The notes under the pieces are model-generated. The model was not told where the DNA came from. It searched no databases and saw only the letters and a program-made list of their open reading frames with translations. From Phycisphaerae bacterium (GTDB lineage Bacteria; Chloroflexota; Anaerolineae; 4572-78; J111), in NCBI GenBank assembly GCA_028285035.1, contig JANQQF010000156.1:1-64000 (forward strand): a DNA stretch of 64,000 nucleotides, given 5' to 3'. Positions within the stretch are counted from its first letter, which is position 1. The number at the start of each line of letters is the position of its first letter. The position numbers and the translations under genes are program-made. Of the stretch, positions 9,173-17,495 are shown in pieces.

Positions 9173-9514
9173 TTAAGCGACAGTTAATGCAGTTACAGCC
9201 TCTTTAACCGTTGGATAGATTTGAAAAACTTTGTCCATCCGGGTGAGCTTAAACACCTGTTCGACTGATTTTTGTGGGTTACTCAAGCCAAAGCTGCCTC
9301 CCATCGTTTTGGCCCGACGATTTGCCGCAATGAGAACACTCAATCCGGCGCTGTCGATATAAACGATATCAGCCATATTGACTAACAATCTACCCGAGTT
9401 CTCCTCTAAAAGATTAAGCAACATATCACGCAATTTAGGGGACTCGCTGACGTCAATCTCACCGCTTAATTCAAGAATGGTAAGATCTCCATCCTTTATA
9501 ATTTTATGCTCCAT
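9173..9514 (-). CDS. STAS-domain anti-sigma factor antagonist (RsbV/SpoIIAA-like)
   Basis: 113-residue STAS domain. The conserved phosphorylatable serine is in IVYIDSAGLSVL, the usual position in SpoIIAA and RsbV. It is expected to be phosphorylated by the HATPase encoded next and dephosphorylated by the SpoIIE-type phosphatase upstream. A good ribosome-binding site (GGAG, 7 nt spacing) precedes the ATG. About 130 bp separate it from the HATPase gene, but all five genes share a strand and a logic. Confidence 0.93.
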   Translation of the reverse strand: MEHKIIKDGDLTILELSGEIDVSESPKLRDMLLNLLEENSGRLLVNMADIVYIDSAGLSVLIAANRRAKTMGGSFGLSNPQKSVEQVFKLTRMDKVFQIYPTVKEAVTALTVA

Positions 9515-9591
9515 GGTGCTTCTCCTAAAACGTAGTAGTTAATCGCTAGTAACGAGTGGTTAATAGTCTTCGAAGTCAAATTATTATAAAT

Positions 9592-9969
9592 TTATTCTAA
9601 AATCTCTCGTATTCGACTGACGAGATATGATGGACGAAAGGGTTTTGTGATAAATTCATCTGCGCCAAAATGCTTGGCTCGTTTTTCCTCGTGATAGGAA
9701 CCACGAGAGGTTAAGATGATGATATAAGGTTGATTTGCCAAGGTGGTATCATTACGAATATCTCGACAGAGCTGATATCCATCTTTATCAGGCATCATCA
9801 CATCCAGAAAAACCAGAGCTGGCCTTGTTTCCTGAATGAGTAATAAAGCATCTGAGCTATCTAGCACCTTATAGGTTTGATAGCCAGCGCGTTCAATAGT
9901 CATAGATAATATTCGGACTAAATATGGATCATCATCAACGATGACAATTCTATCGTTAGTTAAACTCAT
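9592..9969 (-). CDS. single-domain response regulator receiver
   Basis: 125-residue receiver with VDDDPYLV acidic pair, VFLDVMMPDKDGY phosphoacceptor and FITKPFRPSYL lysine. It has no output domain. It lies between the SpoIIE phosphatase and STAS genes, so it probably feeds a two-component signal into the phosphatase, as stand-alone receivers do in some RsbU-type systems. This coupling is inferred from position only. Confidence 0.92.
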   Translation of the reverse strand: MSLTNDRIVIVDDDPYLVRILSMTIERAGYQTYKVLDSSDALLLIQETRPALVFLDVMMPDKDGYQLCRDIRNDTTLANQPYIIILTSRGSYHEEKRAKHFGADEFITKPFRPSYLVSRIREILE

Positions 9970-10002
9970 TATTTACCCGCAAATATATTATTGAGTGACA
10001 TC

Positions 10003-11688
10003 TCAATTGTCCAATACCTTCATCACCAACAAGGTCATATCATCTTGCTGCGAGGCATAATCGGTAAATTGATTAACGGCCTGATAAATTCGACTGACCA
10101 GCTCAGAGGCAGAAACCGGATGATGCGTTGTTAAAACATTTTGCAATCGTTCTTCACCGAATTGTTCACCCGAAGGACTTCTGGCTTCTGTAATACCATC
10201 TGTATAAAAGAGCAGGACATCTCCCGACTCGACAATGATGCGTTGTTCATCATAAGTTATGGTTTCTAAGACTCCAAGAATAAGGCCATCGCCAATTAAG
10301 GGCATCAGTTGACGGGTTTTTGAACGCCAGAGAAAGGGAGGGTTATGCCCACAATTAACATAAGTCAGATAATGAGTTTCCGGCTCATATCGTGCACAAA
10401 ATAGACTAATAAACATTTCCGCTTGGGCTAAATCTTCGATCAAGGACTGGTTTGTATCTGTCACCGCTCGACCTAACGATTTCCCTAAGGCCAGTTCTTG
10501 GCGAATCCGACTACGAGCGGTCATCATCATCAAGGCGGAGCTAATACTATGGCCAGATGCATCGGCAATGAGTAATGCCAAACGCCCCTCATCATCTGTC
10601 AAATAATCATAATAATCCCCACCAATGTTCGCCGCTGGCCAACATCGTCCAGACAAACTAATTCCCGGCACCACCGGCGCACGTTTAGGCAACAGTCGGT
10701 GTTGTATTTTGGCGGCAATATCAAGCTGTTGCTGCACTCGTTCAGTTTCCCGCAGCATCCGCACAAGTTGACTATTATGAATAGCGCTTGAGATTTGTGC
10801 AGCGAGCGTGGTCATCAGCTTCTCGTCACCGGCTGTAAATTGTTGCCCAATGGGTTTCCCCGCCAAGGTCATGACACCTAAAATCCCACTACCATTACCA
10901 TCCGGTTCATTTGCGGGTAAAAGAAGCGGCACGGAGAGCGTCGGCTCAGAGGAGGGGGCCTTTCGTTTACGTTTCGAGATTACTGATTTTGAATTACTTG
11001 ACCAGCTTAACTCTGAGGCGTCTAGTAGAATGGCCTCTCCAGAAAGCGCCACGGTCCCACTTACCCCCTGCCCCACCGGGATTTTCCAGCCAACAAACCC
11101 TTTCAACCCCCTAGCCGCGACGATGGTCAAATTCTCATTATCCTCATCAATCATTGCAACAAACGCTCGATCAGCGATCAAAACCTGCATCGCCATCTCA
11201 ATCGCAATATCACAAATCGTTGGGATATCAAAAATCGAACTCAGCGCCTGCCCCAGTTCATAAAGCAATGTCAATTCCTCGTATCGAGTCAGCAGCTCTT
11301 TCGAAAGACTATTCAGTTCGTACTCTTTGAGCATTTGGTCCGTTACGGTTCTGCCCAAAAGCTGCATTGTTGCTGCAAGCTCTTGGCTTGTTGAGGGGGA
11401 CGTAGAAAATGACAAACCAACCAAACAACCAAGTGGATTACTTCGAATTTCAATGGGGTAACGATACTCTTTATATTGCTCGGTTGAAATTTCAGTAACA
11501 GGTTGGTTTGCGGGCAATGAAAGCCTTAAATTTTCAACCACTTCTGCCGGAATATCTGGGGAACTTGCTTGAGCAAGAATATACCCTGACGTATCCATAA
11601 CAAAAAGGATTTGTGCGCCGAGACCAACCGCCGTGTTCAGTAGATTTTCAGTGTGTTTTAGATCGAGGAGTGTGTTAAGTGAGATCAA
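10003..11688 (-). CDS. GAF-domain SpoIIE/RsbU-type PP2C serine phosphatase
   Basis: 561 residues. An N-terminal roadblock-like or otherwise unassigned segment (1-130) is followed by a GAF domain (about 140-310), a short coiled linker ending AKIQHRLLPK, and a SpoIIE-type PP2C domain (about 350-560). The metal-binding motifs are ANIGGDYYD, LLIADASGHSISSA and LLFYTDGITEARSP. It should dephosphorylate the STAS protein downstream and so set the partner switch, with the GAF domain sensing a ligand. No membrane segment. The frame opens with TTG with no clear Shine-Dalgarno and no nearby ATG, so the exact start is uncertain. Confidence 0.92.
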   Translation of the reverse strand: MISLNTLLDLKHTENLLNTAVGLGAQILFVMDTSGYILAQASSPDIPAEVVENLRLSLPANQPVTEISTEQYKEYRYPIEIRSNPLGCLVGLSFSTSPSTSQELAATMQLLGRTVTDQMLKEYELNSLSKELLTRYEELTLLYELGQALSSIFDIPTICDIAIEMAMQVLIADRAFVAMIDEDNENLTIVAARGLKGFVGWKIPVGQGVSGTVALSGEAILLDASELSWSSNSKSVISKRKRKAPSSEPTLSVPLLLPANEPDGNGSGILGVMTLAGKPIGQQFTAGDEKLMTTLAAQISSAIHNSQLVRMLRETERVQQQLDIAAKIQHRLLPKRAPVVPGISLSGRCWPAANIGGDYYDYLTDDEGRLALLIADASGHSISSALMMMTARSRIRQELALGKSLGRAVTDTNQSLIEDLAQAEMFISLFCARYEPETHYLTYVNCGHNPPFLWRSKTRQLMPLIGDGLILGVLETITYDEQRIIVESGDVLLFYTDGITEARSPSGEQFGEERLQNVLTTHHPVSASELVSRIYQAVNQFTDYASQQDDMTLLVMKVLDN

Positions 11689-11757
11689 GGTAGTTATCTG
11701 TTAATAAATTAAGGAACCAGGCAAATTTCCTTCAGTTTAGCACACTTTTAAGATTTA

Positions 11758-11786
11758 TTGTAGCTAGACCTTACTCCTAGTATGAT
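11758..11786 (+). promoter_or_regulatory. sigma70-like promoter of the VOC-DHA2 operon
   Basis: TTGTAG, 17-nt spacer, TATGAT, about 80 nt before the VOC protein start. Confidence 0.5.
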
Positions 11787-11868
11787 ATGATTATAATCAA
11801 ATTTTTTGACAGATGTCGGAAGGTACTGGTATAAAGAGGGCCTCTCTTTTATAAAAGAAAGGATTATC

Positions 11869-12258
11869 ATGTCTCATCCAGCCATAGATCAACAAGTCAC
11901 ATTTCTTTACACCCGTGATTTAGGCAAGACTGCTGCATTTTATGAAAACATTATGGGATTATCGCTTGTTTTGGATCAGGGAAGTTGTCGGATTTATCGG
12001 GTTAGTGCCGATGGATTCCTGGGCTTTTGTGAGCGGGCAGAAACCCCAAAGGAGCCCGTCGGGGTTATCTTCACCTTGGTGTCCACTGAGGTTGATGAGT
12101 GGCATACCTATTTGGTAGAGCAAGACGTTGCTATCGAGAAACCACCCACCTTCTATCCTGACTACAACATTTATCACTGTTTTGTGCGCGACCCCAACGG
12201 CTACCTGCTTGAAATCCAACAATTTTTGGATCCCACCTGGCCAAAGAAAAACGCATGA
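11869..12258 (+). CDS. VOC (glyoxalase/bleomycin-resistance/dioxygenase) protein
   Basis: 129-residue vicinal-oxygen-chelate protein with two beta-alpha-beta-beta-beta halves: FLYTRDLGKTAAFYENIMGL at the start and HCFVRDPNGYLLEIQQF at the end, with a Glu metal-ligand position in LEIQQF. The start was set at an ATG preceded by AAAGGA; the longer frame adds 21 unlikely residues. Its stop overlaps the start of the drug-exporter gene (ATGA), so the pair is co-translated and may act together in toxin or electrophile resistance. The substrate is unknown. Confidence 0.88.
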   Translation: MSHPAIDQQVTFLYTRDLGKTAAFYENIMGLSLVLDQGSCRIYRVSADGFLGFCERAETPKEPVGVIFTLVSTEVDEWHTYLVEQDVAIEKPPTFYPDYNIYHCFVRDPNGYLLEIQQFLDPTWPKKNA

Positions 12259-13829
12259 GCCAAAGCACCGCTGATAATCCTCAGTTTATCGAACGGATGG
12301 TGATGCTAGTTGCTGTTTTAGGGACAGCAATGGTTTATCTTGATCAAACGGCTTTAAATATCGCGCTCCCCAACATTCAGGAAACCCTCTCCGCCGATAT
12401 CGATGGTATTCAATGGCTCATCGATATATACATTCTTATTTTAGCCACACTTCTATTGCTTGGCGGCGTACTAGGTGACCGATATGGTCGAGTGCGGATA
12501 TATCTAATCGGAATGATCATCTTTGTGGCAGCCTCTATTGCCTGTGGGGCCGCCCAAGATATTGATTTTTTGCTGTGGGCTAGAGCAGCGCAGGGGATCG
12601 GAGGCGCTTTGCTGGTGCCGGGGGGGTTGGCTCTGATCAATGCCACCTTTTCTCAAGAACGCCGTGGTCGCGCCATCGGCACCTGGGGGATGATGACCTC
12701 CTTGGTGATTGCCTTTGGTCCGTCTCTCGGGGGCATGTTAATCGACACCTTTTCTTGGCGATTTATCTTCTATATCAACGTGCCACTCGGTGTCGCAGCC
12801 TGTATCATTGGCTACTACTACGTTCCAGAGAGTTGGGACGAAACCAGTGAAGGGGCCTTGGATTGGCTGGGAGCCACGATGCTGTTGATTGGTTTAGGGG
12901 GCTTGCTTTACGGATTGATTGAAGGGCCACATCTGGGGTGGGAGCATCCTTTGATCATTGGGACATTGATTGCGGGTATATTGGGATTGATTTTATTTGT
13001 CGTCGTTGAGGCGTACGTACCCAACCCGTTGATGCCACTTCATCTTTTTCGTAATTGGCAATTTAGCGGGATCAATCTCATCACAGTCATCCATTGGATA
13101 TCACTCAGCAGCATCTTCTTTTTTCTCCCCCTCAGCTTACAACAGGTCCACGAATATTCAGCCTTCTACGCTGGCCTTGCGATGTTTCCCCTGAGTGTTG
13201 CCATTATTCTACTGTCTCGCCCCGTTGGTCGAGTTACGGATCAACAGGGACCATTTTGGCCATTAGTGGTTGGCATTATTTTGACCATCATCGGCTTCTT
13301 TTTGTTTATGATCCCCGGCTCAGAAACAAACTACTGGCTTACATTTTTCCCAGCCACAATTGTATATGGGGTTGGCTTAGGCATCACCATCGTCCCCGTG
13401 ACAACTGCTGCAATGACAGCTTTACCAGAACGGTATTCAGGCATTGCCTCGGGTTTGAATAACGCCGCCTCACGTGTGGCGCAAATGTTAGCCGTCGCCA
13501 TCTTTGGCTCAGTGATGCTGGTCACGTTTCAGGCAACCCTAATGGATCAAGTCACGCCCCTCTCTTTAGATGAAACAGTCCGAGCTGAGCTACAAGAAGA
13601 ATCACGTAAGCTTGGCGCAACACAGCCACCAGACAGCGTTTCACCTGAGCTGAAAGAGAGCATCACCTTGATTATCAAGGACTCATTTGTAACCAGCTTC
13701 CGACGAATCATGATAATTTCCAGCGTGCTCTCGATCGTGAGTTTAGCCATCATCATCTTCACGCTGCGCTTTCCAAAGAAATCAGAAATCATTGATGGTA
13801 GTACATTTGCTGTAATTGACAGCCATTAA
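12255..13829 (+). CDS. MFS transporter, DHA2 (EmrB/QacA) family
   Basis: 524-residue protein with about 14 hydrophobic helices. Motif A of MFS antiporters is visible as LGDRYGRVRIYL after TM2. DQTALNIALPNI in TM1 is the DHA2 hallmark D1-type motif, and GPSLGGMLID in TM5 is antiporter motif C. This is a proton-driven multidrug or metabolite exporter in the cytoplasmic membrane. The ATG overlaps the VOC gene stop by 4 bp. Confidence 0.94.
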   Translation: MSQSTADNPQFIERMVMLVAVLGTAMVYLDQTALNIALPNIQETLSADIDGIQWLIDIYILILATLLLLGGVLGDRYGRVRIYLIGMIIFVAASIACGAAQDIDFLLWARAAQGIGGALLVPGGLALINATFSQERRGRAIGTWGMMTSLVIAFGPSLGGMLIDTFSWRFIFYINVPLGVAACIIGYYYVPESWDETSEGALDWLGATMLLIGLGGLLYGLIEGPHLGWEHPLIIGTLIAGILGLILFVVVEAYVPNPLMPLHLFRNWQFSGINLITVIHWISLSSIFFFLPLSLQQVHEYSAFYAGLAMFPLSVAIILLSRPVGRVTDQQGPFWPLVVGIILTIIGFFLFMIPGSETNYWLTFFPATIVYGVGLGITIVPVTTAAMTALPERYSGIASGLNNAASRVAQMLAVAIFGSVMLVTFQATLMDQVTPLSLDETVRAELQEESRKLGATQPPDSVSPELKESITLIIKDSFVTSFRRIMIISSVLSIVSLAIIIFTLRFPKKSEIIDGSTFAVIDSH

Positions 13830-13845
13830 AATAAAGTTATTTGAT

Positions 13846-14322
13846 ATGATAAAAACAAAAATCACTGAGCTTTTAGACCATCACAATGTTCCCTACAAAG
13901 TCTTACCCCATATAGAGGCTGTTTTCACCATCGAAGCAGCGGCAGCCCAACGTGGCGTCGTTAAAGAGGAAATGGTGAAATCCATTCTGTTGCGTGAAAA
14001 AAAGGGGGCTCGCTTTACAATGGCTTGTTTGACAGGAGAAGCTCGCCTTGACCCCAAAGCCGTGCGACCCCATTTAGACGGCTGGAAGCGCCTCACCTTT
14101 GCCACCTCGGCCGAAATCACTGAGGTCACAGGATACGTTCAAGGCGCGGTTGCTCCATTATGCCTACCAGACACAGTTCCCGTTTTCTTTGATGAATCCA
14201 TTGCGAAGTGTGCCAAGGTCAACATCAGCAGTGGAGATCCGATGGCGGGACTGGAGTTGGCAACAGGGGATTTGATTCGCTTGGCAGGGGCAACGTTGGT
14301 GTCGATTACAGAAGATGCATAA
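13846..14322 (+). CDS. YbaK/EbsC-type aminoacyl-tRNA deacylase
   Basis: 158-residue YbaK/ProX-fold protein: an N-terminal ITELLDHHNVPYKVLPH segment, KSILLREKKG with the catalytic-site Lys position, TGYVQGAVAPLCLP (the GxxxG/P loop of the fold) and the C-terminal SSGDPMAGLEL. The family hydrolyses misacylated tRNA in trans; which amino acid is removed cannot be read. The start was placed at the first ATG 16 nt past the transporter stop. A TTG at 13816 overlapping the transporter is also open. Confidence 0.88.
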   Translation: MIKTKITELLDHHNVPYKVLPHIEAVFTIEAAAAQRGVVKEEMVKSILLREKKGARFTMACLTGEARLDPKAVRPHLDGWKRLTFATSAEITEVTGYVQGAVAPLCLPDTVPVFFDESIAKCAKVNISSGDPMAGLELATGDLIRLAGATLVSITEDA

Positions 14323-14329
14323 ATAAAAT

Positions 14330-14359
14330 AAGGCCCTGAAGTCTCAGTTTCAGGACCTT
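14330..14359. terminator. terminator between convergent YbaK and Trm112-like genes
   Basis: 11-bp stem AAGGCCCTGAA / TTCAGGACCTT with one mismatch. The U-rich tract (TTATTTTATTTATG) is on the minus strand, so it mainly serves the minus-strand gene. Confidence 0.75.
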
Positions 14360-14387
14360 GCTTAGTTACAATCAATAACAGATTGAT

Positions 14388-14789
14388 TTATCTCCGCCGG
14401 GCCAACATTACCAGCACCACAATACCGAGCAAGCCAAGTAGGGTACCCAACAAAAATAAACGTGGATCGGGGCCTGAGCTTGAGGCATCCGATGAGGAGA
14501 AGGGCGTGTCTGGCAAGCTCATCTCACTGGGGTCAACCAGCGGACCAGGCACGGGTAGATCATCAACAGAGGTCATAATCCATTTTTGCCCCTCTTCTAT
14601 GAGCATTACTGGAATATTTTCTTTGATTGGATATTTTTGATTACAATCCGGCTCTTTACACACCAGCCACGTGCCATCTTTGACCAAATCAAGTTGTCCC
14701 GGATCATCGCCAGGTCTCCGCGTGTCGCCGCTGACACAGTGAGGACAGCGTAATATTTCTAAGAGTTCAGATGATACAGCAGTTGTCAT
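14388..14789 (-). CDS. Trm112/UPF0434-like zinc-ribbon protein with C-terminal membrane anchor
   Basis: 133 residues. The N-terminal 70 residues match the Trm112p/YcaR-type fold (LLEILRCPHC; LVCKEPDCNQKYPIKENIPVML), but with a second Cys pair (CKEPDC) that could complete a metal site. A disordered Ser/Pro-rich linker follows, then one membrane helix (LLGTLLGLLGIVVLVMLA) and RRR at the C-terminus, so it is a tail-anchored protein. The ribosome-binding site GGAG lies 5 nt before the ATG. Ordinary family members are about 60-70 residues and soluble, so the anchor is the odd part. Function unknown. Confidence 0.8.
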   Translation of the reverse strand: MTTAVSSELLEILRCPHCVSGDTRRPGDDPGQLDLVKDGTWLVCKEPDCNQKYPIKENIPVMLIEEGQKWIMTSVDDLPVPGPLVDPSEMSLPDTPFSSSDASSSGPDPRLFLLGTLLGLLGIVVLVMLARRR

Positions 14790-15114
14790 AGTTGCTCCAA
14801 ATCCTTAAAAGGCTAAGTTATTATATAGGCGGCTATTAACTTACAAGCTCGCACATTCGTAATTAGTAAATAGTTATTGGTAATTTACCTCAATCTCTTA
14901 ATACCAATCCTTCTTTATTATAGGCTACTTCCTGAATTTAGCTAACAGATTGTTTGAATCTGCCAAGTGCCTCTACTTTAGAACAACCAGATACGTTAAG
15001 GTATGGAGTCTGTTTGGACTACTGTTTTGGCACGCTTCGAACCTTCCAATCTTCCAGTCTTTCAAATTTCCGTAAGCTCGATTCCTTACATTTCCTCCTA
15101 TTTTCTACATAATG
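14790..15114. repeat. intergenic region with two short-repeat patches
   Basis: About 410 bp separates the Trm112-like and OsmC genes. It holds an AATTAGTAAATAGTTATTGG patch (14858-14888; related to 58227-58298) and an ACCTTCCAATCTTCCAGTCT patch (15041-15071; related to 5311-5357). No ORF or RNA gene is supported. Confidence 0.5.
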
Positions 15115-15143
15115 TTGGAATTATTACAACTTGGCACTAAAAT
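15115..15143 (+). promoter_or_regulatory. sigma70-like promoter of the OsmC gene
   Basis: TTGGAA, 17-nt spacer, TAAAAT, about 55 nt before the OsmC start. The start itself has AAAGAAAGGA upstream. Confidence 0.5.
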
Positions 15144-15199
15144 GCCGCTCGCAAAAACGCAATTCTTAATATATTTATCCAAAGAAAGGATTTATAACT

Positions 15200-15616
15200 A
15201 TGGGCACTGTCGCTGTAAAATGGGTAGACTCTCAATTGATGGTGGGGGTTGACTCATTTGGTCACCCTGTAGTCACGGGAAGTTGGCCGGAGAAAGATCC
15301 AGAATGGGCGGGCTTAAAGCCATCTGATTTATTAATGCTCTCTGCCGCCTCTTGTTCAGCCTACGATGTTGTGATGATTTTGACCAAACAAAAAGAGCCG
15401 TTGGAAGGTCTGGAGGTGACCTGCGCTGGGGAGCAAGAGTCAGAACCACCTTACAAATTCACCAAGATGCACTTTCACTACACGGTCAAAGGGGCCAATC
15501 TAAAGCCAAATAAAGTCGAGCGAGCCATTTATCTCTCTGAGGACAAATATTGCTCCGTGGTCAATACTCTCAAAGGTAATGTTGAAATCACTAGCGACTT
15601 TGAGATTATCGAATAA
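15200..15616 (+). CDS. OsmC/Ohr-family protein
   Basis: 138-residue OsmC-fold protein. The first peroxidatic-region Cys lies in LMLSAASCSAYDVVMIL and the second in EDKYCSVVNTLKG, which is the standard two-cysteine arrangement of thiol-dependent hydroperoxide reductases. It probably reduces organic hydroperoxides in the cytosol. Length and motifs are complete. It is followed on the same strand by a DUF3052 gene. Confidence 0.92.
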   Translation: MGTVAVKWVDSQLMVGVDSFGHPVVTGSWPEKDPEWAGLKPSDLLMLSAASCSAYDVVMILTKQKEPLEGLEVTCAGEQESEPPYKFTKMHFHYTVKGANLKPNKVERAIYLSEDKYCSVVNTLKGNVEITSDFEIIE

Positions 15617-15676
15617 TCAGTACAACGTCACAGGGTAGCAAAGGAACGCAATAGCAAGTATCAAGGAGACATAGTC

Positions 15677-16084
15677 ATGACCAGTGGATATTCAAAACGA
15701 ACCTTAGTCCAAAAACTTGGGATCAAAACTGGTATGAGGTTGATTATTTTGAATTCACCTCCCGATTATGAGGCAACGCTTGGCCCTTTGCCTAACAATG
15801 TTGAGATCGCTAAAACGATAGCTGGTCCTTTGGATTTTGTGCACTTTTTTACCAAGGAACGGGCAAAACTAGACGCTCAATTTCCACAACTAAAGCAAGC
15901 GCTCGCACTCAACGGTATGTTATGGATTTCCTGGCCCAAGGCTGCTTCAAAAGTGCCAACCGATTTGAAAGAAGATATCATCCGTGAAATTGGATTGAAC
16001 AACGGCCTTGTTGATGTAAAAGTTGCGGCAATTGATCAAGTTTGGTCAGGATTAAAGTTTGTCTATCGTTTAAAAGATCGATGA
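15677..16084 (+). CDS. DUF3052 family protein
   Basis: 135 residues matching the DUF3052 pattern: an N-terminal GYSKRTLVQKLGIKTGMRL, a central DFVHFFTKERAKLD, then GMLWISWPKAASKVPTDL and a C-terminal VDVKVAAIDQVWSGLKFVYR. No catalytic residues are known for this family, and no function is assigned. An AGGAG sequence 8 nt upstream supports the ATG. It probably forms a transcription unit with the OsmC gene and ends at a very strong terminator. Confidence 0.88.
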   Translation: MTSGYSKRTLVQKLGIKTGMRLIILNSPPDYEATLGPLPNNVEIAKTIAGPLDFVHFFTKERAKLDAQFPQLKQALALNGMLWISWPKAASKVPTDLKEDIIREIGLNNGLVDVKVAAIDQVWSGLKFVYRLKDR

Positions 16085-16087
16085 CTG

Positions 16088-16131
16088 GGTAGAGGTATGC
16101 GAAAAGGAATTTCTTTTCGCATACCTCTACC
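16088..16131. terminator. strong bidirectional terminator
   Basis: Perfect 19-bp stem (GGTAGAGGTATGCGAAAAG) with a 6-nt loop between convergent DUF3052 and M20 peptidase genes. Confidence 0.85.
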
Positions 16132-16144
16132 TGGATTTACTTTA

Positions 16145-17284
16145 CTATACCCCCCACCATGTCCGATAAATCTCTGCAATTTTCACCAACTGATCCACCG
16201 CCACCCATTCCACTGCCCCATGCGCTTGATCAATCGAGCCAGGTCCCATAACCACTGCTTCACGGGCCAAGCCATTGTAAGCCCACGCATTCGTGCCGTA
16301 CGTCGCCACGGTTGGAGTCATCCCTGACCAATCGGCCAATTGCTTAATCCACGGACTATCAGGCGTTTGCCAGAAACCCCTCACATCTTTGATTTGTTCC
16401 ATCGTAACAGTCAGGGGAGAGGCTTTTCGGGCTATCTCCAAAAGCCTTTGGCCTTCCTCTGATGGTGCTTCTGTCGGCAAGGTGCGACGGTCAACAGAGA
16501 CGGTACACAAATCTGGGACAATATTGAGGCCGATCCCCCCCTGAATCATCGAAACCGTTAGCGCTGCGGGTCCCAACGGGGTTTCGGCTGGAATGCGCTG
16601 CAATCGTTCGTGTTCGGCTTCCAGAGCACGGATCAAATGGGCTGCTGCGACAATCGCATTCTGCCCTTGTTCAGGTTGAGCTGTATGCGCCGTTTTCCCT
16701 TGAATCTGAAATCGAACGCGATAAACTCCCTTGTGACCATAGACGGGGGTACACATCGTTGGTTCGGCAACGAGCAGTTGATCAAGCTTGATCTTCTGTT
16801 CACGCACCCATTTCGCAAATGCAGGGGCTCCTTTCGCAGTACTCTCTTCATCAATCGTTGTCGCTACAATCAAGTTTGGCTCAAGTGATTGCCCGCTTTG
16901 CTGCACATGCTTAAGCAGAGTCAGTACGACCCCCAACGAAGCTTTGGTATCCACGGCCCCTCGCCCATACACTCGGCCATCGGCAATGCGACCACTGAAT
17001 GGGTCTCCCGTCATTTGCTCAACCCCAACGGTGTCAAGATGTACATCCACGGCGATCCAACGATCGGAGGTACCGCGCCAAATCCCGTACACGTTAGGCC
17101 GATTGGGCAACGGTGTCTCCTGATAAACTTGCCCGCCAAGTTGGGCAAACCATTCAGCCACTTGTGCGGCTAACTTAGCTTCACCAGTAACGCCAGCACG
17201 TGGTCCTGCGTGATCTGGAGATACACTCGGAATTTGTACTAATCGACCGACCCATTTGGCAAGGTGATCTGTAGGTATTGTCAT
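16145..17284 (-). CDS. M20-family metallopeptidase (ArgE/DapE/CPG2-like)
   Basis: 379 residues. The first zinc ligand lies in VDVHLDTVGV, the bridging Asp in YGRGAVDTKASLG, the general-base Glu pair in TIDEESTAKGAP, and a further ligand in VAEPTM. A dimerisation insert contains IQGKTAHTAQPEQGQNA. The C-terminal ligand His is in SIDQAHGAVEW. This is a di-zinc amidohydrolase that cleaves a small acyl-amino acid or peptide. ArgE, DapE and LysK-like roles cannot be separated without neighbours from those pathways, which are absent. Cytosolic, complete. Confidence 0.92.
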   Translation of the reverse strand: MTIPTDHLAKWVGRLVQIPSVSPDHAGPRAGVTGEAKLAAQVAEWFAQLGGQVYQETPLPNRPNVYGIWRGTSDRWIAVDVHLDTVGVEQMTGDPFSGRIADGRVYGRGAVDTKASLGVVLTLLKHVQQSGQSLEPNLIVATTIDEESTAKGAPAFAKWVREQKIKLDQLLVAEPTMCTPVYGHKGVYRVRFQIQGKTAHTAQPEQGQNAIVAAAHLIRALEAEHERLQRIPAETPLGPAALTVSMIQGGIGLNIVPDLCTVSVDRRTLPTEAPSEEGQRLLEIARKASPLTVTMEQIKDVRGFWQTPDSPWIKQLADWSGMTPTVATYGTNAWAYNGLAREAVVMGPGSIDQAHGAVEWVAVDQLVKIAEIYRTWWGV

Positions 17285-17370
17285 TCAGTCTACTTTCTTT
17301 GTGCTAAGTTTTATTAGATAGAAGAATCTTAGAGGGAAGAAAGCAATGAGGCAAACTGAATTTTACGAAA

Positions 17371-17431
17371 TTATCCCCACGTTATCCCCAGTGTGGATAA
17401 TTCGCGATATTCTGTGGATAAATGTGGATAG
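17371..17431. promoter_or_regulatory. cluster of five DnaA-box-like 9-mers
   Basis: Within 61 bp: TTATCCCCA at 17371-17379 and 17382-17390 (plus strand), perfect TTATCCACA boxes on the minus strand at 17392-17400 and 17413-17421, and CTATCCACA on the minus strand at 17423-17431. AT-rich sequence follows to 17495. It could be an origin element, a DnaA-titration site or a DnaA-regulated promoter region upstream of the M20 gene. dnaA and dnaN are not in the window. Confidence 0.7.
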
Positions 17432-17495
17432 ACATGGACAAAATATCGACATTGTAAAATCTTCTTAACAAAAGTCAGAGATTATTTAACTACCT

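Noticed and set aside
17371..17495. Calling this the chromosome origin outright
   Set aside because: dnaA, dnaN, gidA or parAB are absent from the window and no skew can be measured. It is reported as a DnaA-box cluster only.
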